Positions 32,867-41,755 of a DNA stretch of 64,000 bases are shown in pieces; the stretch's first letter is position 1; each line of letters begins with the position of its first letter. Below the pieces are notes generated by a model. It saw nothing but the letters and a program-made list of their open reading frames with translations, was not told the origin of the DNA and searched no databases. The position numbers and the translations under genes were made by a program. This DNA is from Natrinema salsiterrestre (GTDB lineage: Archaea > Halobacteriota > Halobacteria > Halobacteriales > Natrialbaceae), in contig NZ_JAMQOT010000007.1 in NCBI RefSeq assembly GCF_029502005.1, positions 62,001 to 126,000 on the forward strand. The letters run 5' to 3'.

Positions 32867-34261
32867 ATGCCCGTTGCCGAACGATATATGGCCGAGTTCG
32901 GTGGCCGCGTTCGGAGCGTGTGGCGGCGGACGCTGTCGCTCTCGTGGCCGATCGCGATCCAGCAGACGTTCAATACGCTGATGCGCACGGTCGACCTCGT
33001 CGTCACCGGCCTGTTCTCGCCGGCAGCAGTCGCCGCCGTCGGGCTCGCGGACCTCTACGCACAGGTCCCGCTGCGAATCGGACTCGGACTCGGGAGCGGT
33101 GCGATCGCCCTCTCGAGCCAGGACACCGGCCGCGGTGCGGAGGCGACCCGCGATCGGGCGATCACGCAGGCCCTCCTCATCGGATTCGCCGCTGGAATTC
33201 CGGTGACGATCGTCGGCCTGACGCTGTCGGAGCCGCTGATCGCCCTGCTCGGTGCCGAACCGGACGTCGTCGAGATAGGTGGGCGCTACCTTGCGCTGGT
33301 CCTCGCCGCCGCGCCGATGCGTATCGTCGGGCTCGTCGGCGCGCGGTCGTTGCAGGGGACCGGCGATACGCGAACGCCGATGCTCGTCAACGTGGGCGCG
33401 AACGCTATCAACATCGCGGCGACGATCGGGTTGGGACTCGGTCTCGGCGTCCTCCCCGAACTGGGCATCGTCGGCGTCGGGCTGGGGACGGCGATCAGCC
33501 GGACGGTCGAGGGCGGCGCGATCACGGTCGCGATCGCGACCGAGCGGACGGACCTCTCCTTCGGACGCCCCCGGAGTTTCACGATCACGCGCCAGCTCGT
33601 GGCGGTGAGTCTCCCGAACGTCGCCGAGGGAATGAGCACGTCCCTCGCGAACTTTCCGTTCAACGCGCTCTTGCTCACGTTCGGGACTGACGTGACGGCG
33701 GCCTACCACATCGGTCGTCGCAGCTATCAGCAGGTCAGCGGCCCGCTCTACCGCTCCTACAGCGTCGCCGCGAGCATCGTCGTCGGACAGGAACTCGGCG
33801 ACGGTCGCCCCGACGACGCGCGGTTTTCCGGACTGGCGATGACGGCGCTCAGCGTCCTGACGCTCGGCCTCGCCGGCGGCATCCTGATCGTCGACGCGTC
33901 CCGGATAGCGGGACTGTTCACGGACGATCCGGCCACCCTCGAGTACGCCGCGACCTTCACTCGCGTGTTCGGCGTCTCGATGTTCTGGTTCGGGTTCTTC
34001 TTCCCCCTGTCGGGGAGTCTCCGCGGTGCGGGCGACACGCGGACGCCCTTCTACGCTCGGCTGACGGGAACCGTCGGCTTTCTGCTCGGCTGTTCGTATC
34101 TCGTCGGTGTCACGTTCGGTTACGGCCTCCCCGGCGTGTACGCCGGGATCATCCTCAATTACGCGTGGTGGACGGTCGTCGTGGGGGCGGGATTCCTGTG
34201 GGGCGACTGGGCCGATACGGCGGCGACGATGATGTCCGAGCGCGCGAGCGATACCGGCTGA
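32867..34261 (+). CDS. MATE family efflux pump
   Basis: 464 residues from MPVAERYMAEF; the ATG at 32888 is an alternative. Twelve helices in two homologous halves, with LSWPIAIQQTFNTLMRTVDL and, in the second half, SLPNVAEGMSTSLANFPFNA. RGAGDTRTP and LQGTGDTRTP repeat the family hallmark. Exports organic cations or drugs using a proton or sodium gradient; sodium is plausible in halophiles. The frame runs open to 31823 but that part is a shadow of the neighbouring SDR. Confidence 0.88.
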   Translation: MPVAERYMAEFGGRVRSVWRRTLSLSWPIAIQQTFNTLMRTVDLVVTGLFSPAAVAAVGLADLYAQVPLRIGLGLGSGAIALSSQDTGRGAEATRDRAITQALLIGFAAGIPVTIVGLTLSEPLIALLGAEPDVVEIGGRYLALVLAAAPMRIVGLVGARSLQGTGDTRTPMLVNVGANAINIAATIGLGLGLGVLPELGIVGVGLGTAISRTVEGGAITVAIATERTDLSFGRPRSFTITRQLVAVSLPNVAEGMSTSLANFPFNALLLTFGTDVTAAYHIGRRSYQQVSGPLYRSYSVAASIVVGQELGDGRPDDARFSGLAMTALSVLTLGLAGGILIVDASRIAGLFTDDPATLEYAATFTRVFGVSMFWFGFFFPLSGSLRGAGDTRTPFYARLTGTVGFLLGCSYLVGVTFGYGLPGVYAGIILNYAWWTVVVGAGFLWGDWADTAATMMSERASDTG

Positions 34262-34812
34262 CCCCCGTTCGATCGCGATCGTGCGCTGGATGGGTATCCC
34301 CCGGCCCATCTCATCTAATATAGTTGGCTATTCAGATTAGCTTTCGAGTAGATTACATATTCCCATCAACGTTCTCAATAGTTCTCGCTGTACGGAGTAC
34401 CGGCCATAGTGTGCCCGAAATAGGACAGGGAGAGAGCGCGAAGAGCTCGAGAAGAGATAGAAAACTTTACGAGTCATGAAAAGCGTGCAATCGAGGTTTT
34501 GACCTCTCAAAAAGCGGGAATCTGGATCGATTCGCGAGCAATGCGATTTCGATATTATCGTTTATCGTATTATAGCTGAAGTTTTACATTAGTCGCAGAT
34601 ATCGACCACCAGTCCGGCCGCACGATCCGCGCTCGAGCGCTCGAGGCATCGACTGAGACATCCATCCCGATCGCAACGAGCGCCAATCGAATTACGACCA
34701 TATGGCTGTAATAGGAATTCGATATCGGACTGCGGACGGTCGGTGCTACTGAATCACCGCTGCGTCGGTAACCCGATTACGGCCTCGAGTAGCGTTCACT
34801 GTGGTTGAACGG
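34262..34812. other. Intergenic region, AT-richer, no gene seen
   Basis: 551 bp with lower GC than both flanks. It contains short inverted repeats (for example ctcgagcgctcgag near 34632-34645) and several TATA-like tracts. No ORF on either strand has coding character. Confidence 0.4.
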
Positions 34813-35586
34813 CTACGAGAACATCATGTTCACTTCGATCGTGTTCGCCGTCGACAGCAACTGGGTACGCAGGTCGTGTTCCTCCCACTCGTTCTCGAGA
34901 CGATGGTGGGGTCCGGCGACGGTGACCGCCCCGAAGACGGTCCCGTCGTTGCCCAGGATCGGTGCGCCGATGGCGCTGATCCCGGGCAGGTACTCTCCGC
35001 GGTTGTACGTGACTCCCTCGTCGCGAATCGTCGCGAGTTCGTCGAAGAGGACCTCTCGATCGGTGATCGTCTCGTCGGTAAACGCGGGCAGTCCCCACTG
35101 GTCGATAATCTCGTCGACTCGCTCCTCGGGGAGGTGGGCGAGCATCGCCTTGCCGCCGGCGGAGCTGTGGAGATACGTGTGCGTCCCGACGTCGATGTCG
35201 CTGGTGAACGAGCGGGTCCCCTCGCTGACGTTGATCACCGTTCCGAGTCCGTTCTGGTGTGTCGAACAGAACACTCGTTCGCCGACTCGCTCCGACAGGT
35301 CGGCGATGGGTGCGTCGGAGGCCGCGTACAGCGGCTCGGCGTGCTTGACGTGTTCGCCGAAGGAGAGCAGTCGGAGGCTCAACCGGTATTCGTCGCCGTC
35401 CTGCACCACGTACCCTTTCGACCGCAGCGTCGTCAGGTGGGCGTGAACCGTGCTCTTGGCCAGCCCGGTCCGCTCGGTGAGCTCGGTGACGCCGGCCCCC
35501 TCGGCCTGCCAGAGCGCCTCGAGGATGTCTAGCGCTTTCACCACCGCTTCGATCCGATTCCCTTCGCCCTCGCCTGTTGTTCCCAT
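34813..35586 (-). CDS. IclR family transcription regulator
   Basis: 257 residues. N-terminal winged helix (VTELTERTGLAKSTVHAHL as recognition region, residues about 32-50) and a C-terminal effector-binding GAF-like domain with TYLHSSAGGKAMLAHL and the ISAIGAPIL block. Divergent from the acyl-CoA dehydrogenase operon 194 bp away, so it probably controls that operon and itself. IclR proteins usually respond to small acids or aromatic catabolites. TATA-like tttttag lies 23-28 nt upstream. Confidence 0.9.
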   Translation of the reverse strand: MGTTGEGEGNRIEAVVKALDILEALWQAEGAGVTELTERTGLAKSTVHAHLTTLRSKGYVVQDGDEYRLSLRLLSFGEHVKHAEPLYAASDAPIADLSERVGERVFCSTHQNGLGTVINVSEGTRSFTSDIDVGTHTYLHSSAGGKAMLAHLPEERVDEIIDQWGLPAFTDETITDREVLFDELATIRDEGVTYNRGEYLPGISAIGAPILGNDGTVFGAVTVAGPHHRLENEWEEHDLRTQLLSTANTIEVNMMFS

Positions 35587-35593
35587 ACATCAC

Positions 35594-35633
35594 GTTCAAC
35601 GAAACGAACTAAAACTGTTCCGCTCTGCTGAAC
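35594..35633. promoter_or_regulatory. Two inverted GTTC-N8/9-GAAC sites, possible IclR operators
   Basis: GTTC at 35594-35597 with GAAC at 35606-35609 and GTTC at 35617-35620 with GAAC at 35630-35633, both overlapping the promoter of the IclR gene. Palindromic pairs of this size suit a dimeric winged-helix repressor. Confidence 0.4.
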
Positions 35634-35780
35634 GTCGTTCGTCACCGAAAAAATGGATCCGGATCGCGAACGACCGTTTCCGACGGTTATTCGTCGGATA
35701 TCGTGCACCTGGGCGTTTCTGTGGTGGTTGAAAGCTCGTCACACGGTAACGTTTAAGTGGGACGTTATGTAAGACGGATT

Positions 35781-36977
35781 ATGGACTTCAGCGAACCGTC
35801 CGAAGCCGTGCAGATCAAGAAGGCTCTCGACGACTTCATCGATCAGGAGGTCGCTCCGCTCGAGAACGAGTACGATCAGTTCCTCGGCGCGGACTACGAG
35901 AAGGAGATCGTCGACGACGAGCACCGACAGGTCCCCGAGTACCGCAATATCGTCGAGAAGATCCGGAAGAAGTCCGTCGAGGCCGGCTTTTACGGCATGA
36001 CGATGCCCGAGGAGGTCGGCGGCGGCGACGTCGACATCCTCACGCGAGCCATCGTCGGCGAGCACATGGCCAACCGGCCACCCGGGTTCGCCAGCGCCAT
36101 TTTCGGCGGTGCCGGCGGCCCGACGCCCATCCTGCTGAACTGCGACGAGCGCCAGCGCGAGGAGTACCTCGAGCCGCTGATGGACGGCGAGATCACGACT
36201 TGCTTCGCGCTGACGGAACCGGGCCACGGCAGCGACGCCCACCACATGGATACGCGGGCGGAGAAAGACGGCGACGAGTGGGTGATCAGCGGCCAGAAGT
36301 GTTACATCACGAACGGCCCGTACGCCGACTTCGCGATGGTGTTCGCTCGGACGAGCGGGGAGGACGGTGATCTGGGCGGGATCACTTGCTTCCTCGTCGA
36401 CAAGGACAACCCCGACTTCGAGGTCGGAAAGATCCACCGCGCGATGGGGATGACCCCCGGGACGCACTCCGAACTGTACTTCAACGACTGCCGCGTCGGC
36501 GAAGAACAGGTGCTGGGCGACGTCGACAAGGGGTTCCAGTCCGCGATGGACTGGATCGGCGGCGGTCGGATCAACATCGCCGCCGGCTCCGTCGGAACGG
36601 CCCAGTTCCTGCTCGATATGTCGGTCGAGTACGCCCGCGAGCGGGAGACGTTCGACAAACCGATCGGTCACCGACAGGGGATCTCGTTCCAGCTGGCCGA
36701 ACTCGCGACGGACATCGAGCAGGTCCGCCAGCTCTACCGCTACGCCGCCTGGAAGATGGACGAGGGCGAGCGGGCCCGCAAGGAGGAGTCGATGGCGAAG
36801 CTCCGCGGCGCGAAGCTCGCGAACGACGCGGCCGACATCGCGATGCAGGTCCACGGCGGTGCCGGCTTCATGAAAGACCTTCCCATCGAGCGCAACTATC
36901 GATCGGCTCGCGTGTTCCGGATCTTCGAGGGGACGGACGAGATCATGAAACGGACGATCGCCCGCGAACTCATCTGA
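35781..36977 (+). CDS. Acyl-CoA dehydrogenase
   Basis: 398 residues. Seen: TCFALTEPGHGSDA (flavin-binding), the WVISGQKCYITNG loop, GGGRINIAAGSVG and the C-terminal GGAGFMKDLPIER; the catalytic base is the Glu in IFEGTDEI. It introduces the trans-2 double bond into acyl-CoA and passes electrons to ETF. A TATA element (gtttaag) lies about 28 nt before the ATG at 35781. First gene of a rightward operon, divergent from IclR; the MBL-fold gene follows after 9 bp. Confidence 0.93.
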   Translation: MDFSEPSEAVQIKKALDDFIDQEVAPLENEYDQFLGADYEKEIVDDEHRQVPEYRNIVEKIRKKSVEAGFYGMTMPEEVGGGDVDILTRAIVGEHMANRPPGFASAIFGGAGGPTPILLNCDERQREEYLEPLMDGEITTCFALTEPGHGSDAHHMDTRAEKDGDEWVISGQKCYITNGPYADFAMVFARTSGEDGDLGGITCFLVDKDNPDFEVGKIHRAMGMTPGTHSELYFNDCRVGEEQVLGDVDKGFQSAMDWIGGGRINIAAGSVGTAQFLLDMSVEYARERETFDKPIGHRQGISFQLAELATDIEQVRQLYRYAAWKMDEGERARKEESMAKLRGAKLANDAADIAMQVHGGAGFMKDLPIERNYRSARVFRIFEGTDEIMKRTIARELI

Positions 36978-36986
36978 TCGTCCACG

Positions 36987-37985
36987 ATGGACGACTCGAC
37001 GCAACGGGACCCCGTCGCAGTCGGCTCGCAGGTCTCCCGGCTGGACTTCGACATCGAGTGGCCACCGAAACACGCCGCCGCGTACCTGATCGAGGAACCC
37101 GCGCCGATCCTGATCGACACCGGCGATCCGGGGGACCGCGCCGAAACGACGATCCGCGAGGGACTCGCTGCGAGCGGGTACGACCCGGCCGATATCGAGG
37201 CGGTCGTCGTCACCCACCCTCACAGCGACCACATCGGGCAGGTACCGCTCCTGCGCGAGGCCGGGGCCGCGGTGTACGCGCCGCGGCCGGTCCTCGAGCA
37301 ACTCGAGCGAGACCCCGACGACCTCGCCGCGGGCGTTCGCGAGATCGGTCGCTCGACGGGCTACCACGGCGAGGCGATCGATCGTGCAGTCGAACAGGCC
37401 CAATCGTCCCTGCGACGCAATCGGCGCTTGCTCGCACCCGAAGCGGCGGTCCCCTTCGAGTTCGACGAGCCGTTTTCAGTCGCGGGTCGCGAATTCGAAC
37501 CGATTCACACGCCCGGCCACCAGATTCACCACGCGAGCGTGGCAACGGACCTGAACGGCGAGCGCGTCCTGTTCAGCGGCGACGCGCTCATCGAATCGTT
37601 CCGACCCGGCGCGATCCACGTCGGCATCGATTACGGGGCCTACGACGCCGTCGAGGCCTTCCACCGCGCGATGGACCGACTCGAGGAACGCGATTTCCAC
37701 CGCGTCTTCCCCGGCCACGGCCCGGTCTTCACCGATTACCGCGGAGCCATCGAGACGACTCGGTCGTCGCTCGAGACGCTCACCGGGGAGGTCCTCGAGG
37801 CGGTGACGGCCGTCGGTCCCGCACCGCCCACGGAACTCACGCGCCACCGCGTCGGCGAGACGAGACATCCGGCGCAGTTGCTCGACACGCTGGGCGCGCT
37901 CGGCACGCTCGAGGAACGGGGGCGAGTCGAGTACGAGGACCGCGACGGCGTCCGCTACTACTCGTTCAGGAAGGCCTCGCCGTGA
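36987..37985 (+). CDS. Metallo-beta-lactamase fold hydrolase
   Basis: 332 residues. The metal-binding motif THPHSDHIGQ, His in HTPGH, Asp in FSGDALI and FPGHGPV are intact. A winged helix-like C-terminal domain (HRVGETRHPAQLLDTLG onward) resembles the extra domain of the LACTB2/beta-lactamase-like group. It probably hydrolyses a thioester or lactone produced in the pathway. 9 bp after the acyl-CoA dehydrogenase. Its 3' end overlaps the convergent LLM gene by 28 bp. Confidence 0.85.
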   Translation: MDDSTQRDPVAVGSQVSRLDFDIEWPPKHAAAYLIEEPAPILIDTGDPGDRAETTIREGLAASGYDPADIEAVVVTHPHSDHIGQVPLLREAGAAVYAPRPVLEQLERDPDDLAAGVREIGRSTGYHGEAIDRAVEQAQSSLRRNRRLLAPEAAVPFEFDEPFSVAGREFEPIHTPGHQIHHASVATDLNGERVLFSGDALIESFRPGAIHVGIDYGAYDAVEAFHRAMDRLEERDFHRVFPGHGPVFTDYRGAIETTRSSLETLTGEVLEAVTAVGPAPPTELTRHRVGETRHPAQLLDTLGALGTLEERGRVEYEDRDGVRYYSFRKASP

Positions 37986-38947
37986 TCGAGGGGGAGGACG
38001 ACGCGGTCCGCGATGCCGCCGTAGGTCTCCCGGGCCGCCGCGAGCAGTTCCTCCGGCGGCGCTTCGATCGCGAACGTCGACAGCATCTCGTCGGTGATCA
38101 GGTCGGCCATGTCGTCCCAGCGCTGTTCGTTCGAGAGGTCGTGTAACTCCTCGCCGACGGAACGCCAGCCGTGGTGCTCGAGCACGTCGTGGTAGGTGCG
38201 CGTGCTCCCGTAGAAGGCGATGCGCCGGCGTACCTCTTCCCGCGATCGCTCGCGCTCTTCGTCCGTCTCTCCCGTCACGACGAACGGGCTCGCGGAGAGG
38301 GCGACGTCCTCGAGCGAGCGATCGCCGCGATCGGCCCCCTCGGCGACGGTCGGGGCGACGACCGCGTCGGTGTAGCCGGGCGTGTTGAACGGGTGCATCG
38401 CCAATCCGTCGCAGAGCTCGCCGGCGAGCCGGATGTTGTACTCGTTGACGCCAGCGATGTAGATCGGGACGTCGGGGTGATCGATCGGTCCGGGATCGAA
38501 CGTCTCGGTCATGAGCGAGAACGAGTAGTGGTCGCCCTCGTAGTCGAGTTCGGCGTCCCCCTGAAACACGTCGAAGATGTGCCGGAGCGACTCGACGACC
38601 TCGCGCAGCCGCGGTCCCGGCGACTCCCAGTCGACGCTAAAGCGGCGCTCGTTGTGGCCTTTGACCTGCGTGCCGAGGCCGAGCACGAACCGACCGTCCG
38701 TGTATCGTGCGAGATCCCAGGCGGTGTAGGCGAGCGCCATCGGACTGCGAGTGAAGGCGAGCGCGATGCGCGTTCCCTGTTGGATCTCGTCGGTCCGATC
38801 CGCGATCAGCGGATGCGGGAGGAACGCGTCGTTGTCGGTTTCGGGCGTCCAGACGCCGTCGAAACCGAGCTCTTCGGCGCGTGCGGCGGCGCGGCCGGCG
38901 TCGCCCGACAGTCCCGGTACCATGGCGTCAATGCGAAGGTCTGACAT
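37958..38947 (-). CDS. LLM class (F420-dependent) oxidoreductase
   Basis: 329 residues of the luciferase-like TIM barrel. Opens with IDAMVPGLSGDAGRAAARAEELG and has RFVLGLGTQVKGHNERRF, LYEGDHYSF-like and PIYIAGVNEYNIRLAGELCDG blocks. Haloarchaea make F420, and this group usually uses it. Reaction unknown; relatives oxidise alcohols, sugars or aldehydes. Its stop lies 28 bp inside the end of the convergent metallohydrolase gene. Confidence 0.85.
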   Translation of the reverse strand: MSDLRIDAMVPGLSGDAGRAAARAEELGFDGVWTPETDNDAFLPHPLIADRTDEIQQGTRIALAFTRSPMALAYTAWDLARYTDGRFVLGLGTQVKGHNERRFSVDWESPGPRLREVVESLRHIFDVFQGDAELDYEGDHYSFSLMTETFDPGPIDHPDVPIYIAGVNEYNIRLAGELCDGLAMHPFNTPGYTDAVVAPTVAEGADRGDRSLEDVALSASPFVVTGETDEERERSREEVRRRIAFYGSTRTYHDVLEHHGWRSVGEELHDLSNEQRWDDMADLITDEMLSTFAIEAPPEELLAAARETYGGIADRVVLPLDHGEAFLNE

Positions 38948-39033
38948 ACACGGTGGTCGACGAGAGAACCCTTCAATCTATGGACGCGTTGGGCAGCGGG
39001 GTCGCGGATAGAACGCGAGCGCGACCCACCCGC

Positions 39034-39972
39034 TCAGACGACGCGGTTCTCGAGGGCCTCGCCCTCGCGAAACCGCTCGTAGTTCCGGACGAAGACGTCG
39101 GCACACCGCTCCCAGTAGTGGGGCGTGCTTCCGGCCACGTGCGGCGTCACGAGCACGTCCCCGCGGTCCCAGAGCGGCGACTCCTCCGGCAGAGGCTCCT
39201 CCTCGAAGACGTCCAGCGCGGCGCCGCCGAGTTCGTCGGCCTCGAGCGCGTCGACCAGCGCGGGCTGATCGACGACCGCGCCGCGGGCGATATTGACGAG
39301 AATCGCGTCGTCGCGCAGGGTCGCGAGGGCGTCCGCGTCGATCAGCCCCCGCGTCTCGTCGGTCAGCGGACAGGCGAGCACGAGATAGTCGCTCTCCGTC
39401 AGGACGGTCTCGAGGCCGTCCGGCCCGTAGATCTCGTCGACGGCGTCGGGCGCGTCGGTCGGATCGCGTTTGGTCCCGATCACGCGGGGGTCGAACGGCC
39501 GGCAGTAGTCGGCGACCTGCGAGCCGATCGCGCCGACGCCGACGATGCCGACCGTTCGATCCCCGAGTTCGCCGCCCGTGTACCGCTTCCACTCCCGCCG
39601 TTGCTGCTGGGCGACCGCGCGATCGAAGCGCCGCTCGAAGTGCAGCAGGTAGCCCAGCACCTGCTGCCCGATCGGTTTCGCGTGAATCCCCGAGACGGTC
39701 GTCAGCGCGACCCCGCGGTCGGTCAGCGCGTCGTAGTCGTAGAAGTCCGTGCCCGCGCTGAGCGCCTGGATCCACTCGAGGTCGGCGGCCGCCTCGGGCA
39801 CGCCCTCGGGAAGCCGATGGGTGACGAGGACGTCCGCGTCGGCGACGAGTTCCGCGAACTCGCCCTCGCTCTCGGCGTGCTCGAGGTCGATGTCCGGCCG
39901 CCGCGCGCGGATTTCCTCGGTGACGATCGGTCCGCCGCCCGCGAGGACGTAGGGAGTGACGACGACCGTCAC
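39034..39972 (-). CDS. D-2-hydroxyacid dehydrogenase (NAD-dependent)
   Basis: 312 residues. Nucleotide-binding GIVGVGAIGS, catalytic Arg in NIARGAVVDQ, Glu in DVFEEEPLP and His in TPHVAGST are all present. It interconverts 2-hydroxy and 2-oxo acids or acts in a related step. The gene is 3 bp downstream of the acyl-CoA ligase gene (39976) on the same strand, so the two are co-translated. Confidence 0.9.
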   Translation of the reverse strand: MTVVVTPYVLAGGGPIVTEEIRARRPDIDLEHAESEGEFAELVADADVLVTHRLPEGVPEAAADLEWIQALSAGTDFYDYDALTDRGVALTTVSGIHAKPIGQQVLGYLLHFERRFDRAVAQQQRREWKRYTGGELGDRTVGIVGVGAIGSQVADYCRPFDPRVIGTKRDPTDAPDAVDEIYGPDGLETVLTESDYLVLACPLTDETRGLIDADALATLRDDAILVNIARGAVVDQPALVDALEADELGGAALDVFEEEPLPEESPLWDRGDVLVTPHVAGSTPHYWERCADVFVRNYERFREGEALENRVV

Positions 39973-39975
39973 GCG

Positions 39976-41583
39976 CTACTCGTCCCCCGACTCGTCGCGC
40001 TCGGTGCTCCCTTCGTCCCCGCCCTCGAGCTTGTACTTCTGTATCTTCCCGGACGTCGTTCGCGGGAGTTCGTCGATGAACTCGACCTCGCGGGGGTGCT
40101 TGTAGGAGGCGACGTTGTCGAGGAAGAAGTCCTTGATCTCCTCCCTCGTGACGTCCACTCCGGGTTCGACGCCCGGTCCGGTGACGACGTAGGCCTTCGG
40201 CACCTCGTTGCGCCGCTCGTCGGGGATGCCCACAACCGCGCCCTCGGCGACGGCCTCGTGTTCGGCGAGGAGCTCCTCGAGTTCGCTGGGGTAGATGTTG
40301 TAGCCGGCGGAGTTGATCATGTGCTTCTTCCGGTCGACGATCTCGTAGTAGTTGTCCGCGTCGCGCCGGGCGATGTCACCGGTGCGGAACCAACCGCCTT
40401 CGGTAAAGGCTCGCTCGGTCGCCTCGGGCATCCCGTGGTAGCCCTTCATGACCTGCGGGCCGCGGACGAGGAGCTCGCCCTCCTCCCCGACGGGGACCGT
40501 CTCGCCGCTCGAGTCGACGATCTTGGCCTCGGTCATCCGGGTCGGCTGGCCGATGGTGCCGTGCCGGAGCCCGAACGTCGAGCCGCTCTGGGAGTGGGTC
40601 GCGCCGTTCGTTTCGGTCAGCCCGTACCCCTCCGCCATGTCGACGCCGGCGACCGCCTCGAACTCCTCTTGCACGGCGACGGACATCTTCGCACCGCCCT
40701 CGCCGGCGGACTCGAGGCTGGTGAGGTCGTATTCGCCGAACGCCTCGCTGTTGATCATGTCGACGTACATCGCGGTGACGCCGACGTAGTGGGTGATCCC
40801 CTCCGCCTCGATCAGCTCCATCGCGGCGTCGCCGTCCCAGTTGGCCGCGCTCCGCAGGTAGACGCTCCCGCCGCGGACCAGCGGCTGCCACGCGGTGTGA
40901 GTGAAGCCGGTGATGTGGTACAGGGGGAGCCAGACGAGGCTGCGGACGTCCTCGTCGTCGATCGCACCCTCTTGAGAGAGCACTGAGAACGTCTGCGCGC
41001 GGAAGTTACGGTGAGTGAGCTGGACGCCCTTGGGCTTGCCCGTCGTTCCGGAGGTGTAGGGCAACAGCGCGACGTCGTCGTCGGCTCGTTCGACGAACGT
41101 CTCCTCCCCCCGGACGTCCTCGAAGGCGTGGACGTCGTTCTCGTCGCCGTCGGCCTCCGTCCCGACCGAGATGACGATCGGGTCCCAATCGATTTCCGCG
41201 AGCGCCTCCTCGAGGAACGGCTCCAGCGCCTCGTGGGTGAGCACCGCCGTCGCTTCGGTGTCCTCGAGCTGGTAGGTCAGCTCTCGCTTGCGGTACTGTG
41301 GATTGACCGGCGAGACGATCGCGCCCGCCTTGAACGCACCGAGCGCGCCGATCAGGTAGGGCGGGCAGTTCGGGAGGTACTGCAACACGACGTCGCCGGG
41401 TTCGATTCCGAGATCGGCCAGACCGCCGGCGAACCGCGAGCTTTCGGCCTGCAGTTCGTCGTGGGTCAGGGTTCGACCGTGGTACTCGATCGCCTGGGCA
41501 TCACCGTGGTGGCGCGCCGTTTCGTCGTGTAACTTCGCGACGTTCCCTTCTCTCGCACTGTCGGTAACGCGTGCCAAATCCAT
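39976..41583 (-). CDS. Acyl-CoA/AMP ligase (AMP-binding enzyme)
   Basis: 535 residues. ATP-binding loop LLPYTSGTTGKPKGVQLTH, the GYGLTETNGA acid-binding region, GWFRTGDIARRD and the C-terminal catalytic Lys in TTSGKIQKYK. Activates a carboxylic acid to its CoA thioester; medium/long-chain fatty or aromatic acid, not determinable. ATG at 41583 preferred over an upstream start that would add five residues. A acidic tail (GGDEGSTERDESGDE) is typical of halophiles. Confidence 0.92.
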   Translation of the reverse strand: MDLARVTDSAREGNVAKLHDETARHHGDAQAIEYHGRTLTHDELQAESSRFAGGLADLGIEPGDVVLQYLPNCPPYLIGALGAFKAGAIVSPVNPQYRKRELTYQLEDTEATAVLTHEALEPFLEEALAEIDWDPIVISVGTEADGDENDVHAFEDVRGEETFVERADDDVALLPYTSGTTGKPKGVQLTHRNFRAQTFSVLSQEGAIDDEDVRSLVWLPLYHITGFTHTAWQPLVRGGSVYLRSAANWDGDAAMELIEAEGITHYVGVTAMYVDMINSEAFGEYDLTSLESAGEGGAKMSVAVQEEFEAVAGVDMAEGYGLTETNGATHSQSGSTFGLRHGTIGQPTRMTEAKIVDSSGETVPVGEEGELLVRGPQVMKGYHGMPEATERAFTEGGWFRTGDIARRDADNYYEIVDRKKHMINSAGYNIYPSELEELLAEHEAVAEGAVVGIPDERRNEVPKAYVVTGPGVEPGVDVTREEIKDFFLDNVASYKHPREVEFIDELPRTTSGKIQKYKLEGGDEGSTERDESGDE

Positions 41584-41755
41584 GGGCCACGATATCACGG
41601 TACGATATAAAATAGTACCTTTCGTTCGGTGGCGAGCCGGCGTCGGACTCGAGCGGGCAGGCGGCCGTCGCGACCGTCGGGCCCGTTTCGAAGCGGGTTC
41701 GATACCCCGTCCGGTATCGGCCGGTGCGCGGGCGGGCTCGCTCGAGGACGGGTGC

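Noticed and set aside
31823..34261. 812-codon frame ending in the MATE gene
   Set aside because: The first 340 or so codons are opposite the SDR gene and have no homologous character; the pump begins near 32867.
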